The notes under the pieces were generated by a model, which saw only the letters and a program-made list of their open reading frames with translations, was not told where the DNA came from and did not search any database. Positions 36,421 to 37,352 of a DNA stretch of 37,352 nucleotides are shown piece by piece. The stretch lies in NCBI GenBank assembly GCA_015478945.1, contig JABUQX010022081.1, positions 1 through 37,352 of the forward strand, given 5' to 3'. The translations under genes were made by a program, and so were the position numbers. Source of the DNA: Trachelipus rathkii (taxonomy: Eukaryota > Arthropoda > Malacostraca > Isopoda > Trachelipodidae). Positions within the stretch are counted from its first letter, which is position 1. Every line of letters starts with the position of its first letter.

Positions 36421-36710
36421 CAAGTTAAAATAAAAGCCGTGTAACTTAATCTAAGAGAATTAAACAAACTTATCCTAACCTGGACTTAGAGGCCGTGTAA
36501 GTTATCTTTAGTCGACTTACACGGCCTCTATGTCCTGGTTATGATAAAGTTATGTTAATTTGTTAGATTGACTTCAATGCTTTTGTATTATTTTAATCTT
36601 GAAATTTTAGGTTTACTTTTGTTGGCCTCTAAGTCTAGGTTAGGATAGGTTCAGTTAATTCTGTTATATTGACTTATACGGCAGTTTGTTTTATTTTAAT
36701 CTTCTAATTT
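36421..36710. repeat. Three copies of an 80-90 bp unit, one inverted, forming a long hairpin
   Basis: Unit 1 (about 36422-36500, minus), unit 2 (about 36523-36605, plus) and unit 3 (about 36624-36705, plus) share ggcctctaagtc/tgtcc, a gttaatt..gttagattgactt core and ttattttaatctt. Units 1 and 2 meet head to head. Their junction is a hairpin with 26-nt arms (36477-36502 and 36515-36540, 24 of 26 paired) and a 12-nt loop, and weaker pairing extends to about 85 nt per arm. It may be a small non-autonomous (foldback or MITE-like) element. Confidence 0.7.
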
Positions 36711-36839
36711 TCAGACATATTTAATATATTAAATACATAAATTAATTAAAAATAAAATAAAATAAAACACACTCTATAAAAGCATATATTGCTTTCAGTA
36801 AATCGACTCAACTACTGACCTTGAGCGACCTTCACGGCG

Positions 36840-37352
<513 letters not shown>

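Overview
This window looks like a gene-poor, repeat-dominated piece of an arthropod nuclear genome, most plausibly a decapod crustacean. The reasons are very long (TA)n, (AAT)n and (CT)n arrays, the arthropod telomere-type pentamer TTAGG (here interstitial), tRNA-derived SINEs, many decayed non-LTR retrotransposon copies, and a Ty3/gypsy element of CsRn1/Kabuki type. The species call is an inference. I see no convincing host protein-coding gene, no rRNA and no functional tRNA. Most short open frames are chance reads of AT-rich DNA or of microsatellites (poly-IY and poly-Y).

Layout. 1-3600 is AT-rich and featureless. 3600-6560 is a CT-rich then GC-richer tract of unknown origin. 7030-11890 holds three copies (A +, B -, C -) of one non-LTR retrotransposon family, separated by AT arrays. 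12669-13118 is a SINE bracketed by (AAT)n. 13119-16530 is AT-rich with a G tract and a large TA array. 16535-19500 holds a 3' end of the same LINE family (D) and a decayed RT reading frame of a second family (E). 19540-22140 is AT arrays plus two short LINE tails. 22160-22920 is a GC-rich island that I cannot assign. 23965-25400 is LINE copy F (-). 25400-28170 has nothing firm. 28655-28875 is a foldback built on TTAGG/CCTAA repeats.

The best-preserved object is the LTR retrotransposon at 28952-35534 (about 6.6 kb). It has near-identical LTRs, a tRNA-Trp-like primer-binding site, a gag with a CHCC zinc knuckle, a pol in the order protease-RT-RNaseH-integrase, and a polypurine tract. Gag and pol are out of frame. 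At the junction there is a textbook -1 ribosomal frameshift signal: an in-frame T TTA AAC heptamer, a 6-nt spacer and an 8-bp hairpin whose loop contains the gag stop codon. A further single-base lesion near 31580, just before the protease active site, should stop this copy from making a full Gag-Pol.

The right end (35535-37352) is a mosaic. It has four pure (TA)n arrays of roughly 90-210 bp, a minus-strand fossil of a mariner/Tc1-superfamily-like transposase C-terminus, a two-block module present twice in rearranged order, a three-unit family that forms a near-perfect hairpin, and a second tRNA-derived SINE at the edge. No genes work together as a pathway here: the window is a record of transposition into and around AT microsatellites.
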